Below are positions 5,483-7,320 of a stretch of 7,320 nt of DNA, in pieces (position 1 is the stretch's first letter; every line of letters starts with the position of its first letter). The position numbers were made by a program, and so were the translations under genes. The notes beneath the pieces were generated by a model. The model did no database searches. It was not told the origin of the DNA and saw nothing but the letters and a program-made list of their open reading frames with translations. Source of the stretch: Hyphomicrobiales bacterium (GTDB taxonomy: Bacteria; Pseudomonadota; Alphaproteobacteria; Rhizobiales; Kaistiaceae); contig JAFKJZ010000109.1 of assembly GCA_017305815.1 (NCBI GenBank), positions 1-7,320 of the forward strand, read 5' to 3'.

Positions 5483-6758
5483 CGTCGCCCTCGGTCGTCA
5501 CCCGCTGTTGCTTCCCGCCGCCAATCTGACCCTGCGGGCGGCAGGGCTGGCGATGCGGTTCGGACTGGTCATCTATCTCGCGCGCTATCTCGGCATCGGC
5601 GCGGTCGGCCAGTTCGGGCTGATCCAGGGCGCGGCAGCGCTGGCGCCGGTCGTGCTCGGCTGGGGCGTGACCTATTTCCTCGGCCGCGAGATCGTCGGCC
5701 GCCCGCCCCTCCAGGCCGGGCGGCTGGTCCGCGACCGCCTTCTCCTCACCATCGCGAGCCTGACGGCCGCCGGCGCCATCGTCGCGGCGCTGATGGTGGC
5801 AGGCGGGATCGCCGTGCCGGATTCGCTGCCCTGGATCGCCGCGATCCTGTTCCTCGAGACGATCGCCTTCGACCTTCATCTCGCCCTGATCAGCCTGGGA
5901 AGGCCGCTCGCCGCCAACTGGCTGCTCTTCATCCGCTCGGGCCTCTGGGTTCTGCCTGCGGCCGGGCTTGGCATCGCCTTCCCGGGGCTGCGCAGCCTCG
6001 ATTTCGTGCTGCTCTGCTGGACGCTCGCGCTCGTCGCGAATTTCGGCACGCTGCTGTCCGTCGCCCGCGACTGGCCGCTCGCGGCGATTTCCCGTCATCG
6101 CGTCGACACGGCTTGGATCCTGGCGCGGCTGCGCGGCAGCGGGCTGATCTACCTGAATGATCTCGGCATCGCCGGCATGGCCTATCTCGACCGCTACGTC
6201 GTCCATTCGCGGCTCGATCTTCACGCCACCGGCATCTTCGTGCTGCACTGGGCGATCGCCAACGCCATCCACGTGCTGGTGACGGCCGCGACCATACAGG
6301 TCTCCCTGCCCGTACTGGTCACGGCCTACCGCACGGGCGGCGAAGGGAAGTGGCGTCGGGAGCTCCGCGATCTGTCCGTCCGCGTCGCGGCGATCGGCGC
6401 GCCACTTGCGATCCTCGTCTATGCCGTCGCCGTTCACGCCCTGCCGCCTGCGACCCGCACTGCCCTGCCGATCGATGCGCCGCTGCTGGCGCTCATGCTC
6501 GCCTCGACGGTGATCCGGCTGCTGGCGGACGCGCTCAACTACGGACTCTACAGCCGCGGACTCGACCGATCTCTGGCCTGGATCAATATTGGCGGGGCGC
6601 TGGCCGCCTTGCTGTTCAGCCTGATGCTGCTGCCCCGGTTCGGGCTCCTAGGCGGCGGCCTCGCCATGGTGCTGGCTTCCACGCTGCTGCTCGCCGCCCG
6701 CGCAGCCGCCCTCGCGGGACGCGACAGGGCAAGCCCGATGGAGCCGCGTCATGGCTGA
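5469..6758 (+). CDS. MOP/Wzx-type polysaccharide flippase
   Basis: Integral inner-membrane protein of 429 residues expected to flip a lipid-linked glycan. It is hydrophobic nearly throughout, consistent with 12 or so membrane helices. Family-like features are an N-terminal IYLARYLGIGAVGQFGLIQ segment (about 34-52), the FLGRE sequence after the second helix, a central YLDRYVVHSRLDLHATGIF stretch matching the 'DR..lg.......GiY' pattern of Wzx proteins, and a C-terminal LLGGGLAMVLAS helix. I chose the ATG at 5469, which overlaps the glycosyltransferase end by 14 bases; there is no clear Shine-Dalgarno, so translation probably depends on coupling. A further in-frame ATG at 5310 would add 53 residues that are Arg/Pro/Ser-rich shadow of the glycosyltransferase and not membrane-like. 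It is clearly different from the minus-strand flippase. An oligosaccharide transporter is the best call; substrate unknown. Confidence 0.85.
   Translation: MPSASVALGRHPLLLPAANLTLRAAGLAMRFGLVIYLARYLGIGAVGQFGLIQGAAALAPVVLGWGVTYFLGREIVGRPPLQAGRLVRDRLLLTIASLTAAGAIVAALMVAGGIAVPDSLPWIAAILFLETIAFDLHLALISLGRPLAANWLLFIRSGLWVLPAAGLGIAFPGLRSLDFVLLCWTLALVANFGTLLSVARDWPLAAISRHRVDTAWILARLRGSGLIYLNDLGIAGMAYLDRYVVHSRLDLHATGIFVLHWAIANAIHVLVTAATIQVSLPVLVTAYRTGGEGKWRRELRDLSVRVAAIGAPLAILVYAVAVHALPPATRTALPIDAPLLALMLASTVIRLLADALNYGLYSRGLDRSLAWINIGGALAALLFSLMLLPRFGLLGGGLAMVLASTLLLAARAAALAGRDRASPMEPRHG
6740..6743 (+). promoter_or_regulatory. Shine-Dalgarno (GGAG) of the second glycosyltransferase
   Basis: GGAG lies 7 bases before the ATG at 6751, within the last codons of the flippase. 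The spacing is identical to that of the first glycosyltransferase and supports this start. Confidence 0.65.
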
Positions 6759-7320
6759 GCCGCTGCCGCGGGAAACGGATGGGAGCGCCCGCTCGGAAGG
6801 ATCGCCGCGCCGCCGCATCCTGCACATCCTGCCCGACGGAAGCGCCGGCGGTGGCGGAACCGCCGTGCTCGGCCTCTGCCGCGACCTGCTCGCCACGGGA
6901 CGATGGGACGTGACACTGGTCACGGCGCCCGGCTCCGCCGTGATGGAGCAGGCGAAGGCGGCCGGCATCCGCACGCATGGGCTCGACTTCTTCACCTCGC
7001 GGCTCGACCCGCGCATCGCCCGCCGCCTGGCGCGGCCGGTCGAGGCGACCCGGCCCGACATCGTCCACGCTCATGGCGCGCGCGCAGCACTCCCTTTCTG
7101 CTTCCCGGCGCTGCGCCATATCGGCCCGCTCGTCTACACGGTGCATGGGTTCCACCACGTCCGGAAGCCGTTCCCGCTCCGCCAGCTCAGCCGGCTGGCC
7201 GAGAGGCGGATCGCGGCGCGCGCCGCGGCGGTCGTCTTCGTATCGGCCGGCGACCAGAGCCGCGCGGCCAACGAGGAGATCCTCCCCCGCAGGGATCCGA
7301 AGGCTACCGTCATCGCGAAC
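6751..7320 (+). CDS. Glycosyltransferase family 4, N-terminal part, 3' end cut by window edge
   Basis: Only the first 190 residues are in the window, with no stop before the edge. After a charged, probably disordered leader of about 20 residues comes a Rossmann start, ILHILPDGSAGGGGT (23-37), with the glycine-rich loop of GT-B acceptor domains. Then follow RPDIVHAHGARA (101-112) and YTVHGFHH (129-136), both characteristic of the N-terminal domain of GT4 enzymes (HxHG and TVHG motifs), then VVFVSAGDQ (161-169), and VIAN at the edge, where relatives continue into the NG(V/I) linker to the catalytic C-terminal domain. The donor-binding domain with its EX7E motif is beyond the window, so catalytic competence cannot be judged. 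It overlaps the flippase gene by 8 bases (ATGGCTGA) and has a good Shine-Dalgarno, so it belongs to the same operon. It probably adds another sugar to the same repeat unit. Confidence 0.85.
   Translation, partial: MAEPLPRETDGSARSEGSPRRRILHILPDGSAGGGGTAVLGLCRDLLATGRWDVTLVTAPGSAVMEQAKAAGIRTHGLDFFTSRLDPRIARRLARPVEATRPDIVHAHGARAALPFCFPALRHIGPLVYTVHGFHHVRKPFPLRQLSRLAERRIAARAAAVVFVSAGDQSRAANEEILPRRDPKATVIAN

Noticed and set aside
5136..6437. Long minus-strand open frame (433 codons) opposite the glycosyltransferase end and flippase
   Set aside because: Its translation is Arg/Asp/Glu/Gln/Pro-rich with no fold-like pattern, typical of antisense frames in GC-rich DNA. It spans two well-supported plus-strand genes.
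1..7320. CRISPR arrays, tRNA/rRNA genes, insertion sequences, attachment sites
   Set aside because: No regularly spaced repeats, cloverleaf-like segments, transposase motifs or terminal inverted repeats were seen on reading both strands.

Overview
The window is a GC-rich piece of a surface-polysaccharide (exopolysaccharide, capsule or O-antigen) biosynthesis and export locus. GC-rich codon use and the protein families suggest an alphaproteobacterium, perhaps of the Hyphomicrobiales (Rhizobiales). That is an inference from style, because no marker gene is present.

Layout: six protein genes form two divergent transcription units around a roughly 410-base regulatory gap (2924-3335). Leftwards (minus strand) run a polysaccharide co-polymerase / chain-length determinant of the Wzz/GumC type (2923 to 1430) and, 45 bases later, a multi-spanning MOP-superfamily flippase of the ExoT/WzxC kind (from 1384, running off the left edge). 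Rightwards (plus strand) run four tightly overlapping genes: an extended-SDR nucleotide-sugar epimerase/dehydratase (3336-4328), a GT-B family 4 glycosyltransferase (4328-5482), a second, shorter MOP-type flippase (5469-6758), and a second family 4 glycosyltransferase (from 6751, running off the right edge). Overlaps of 1, 14 and 8 bases suggest translational coupling in one operon.

How the genes fit together: the SDR enzyme would make or interconvert a nucleotide sugar, and the glycosyltransferases would add sugars to a lipid-linked repeat unit on the cytoplasmic face. A flippase would move it across the inner membrane, and the co-polymerase would set chain length or link to export. No polymerase (Wzy), outer-membrane export protein, tyrosine kinase or initiating glycosyltransferase lies inside the window; they may be just outside.

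Most notable points: two different flippase genes in one locus; a possible mRNA hairpin that would bury the Shine-Dalgarno of the first rightward gene, with a shorter competing hairpin just upstream; and two inverted repeats in the divergent promoter region. No mobile element, CRISPR array, tRNA or rRNA was seen. Nothing here clearly amounts to an undescribed system.
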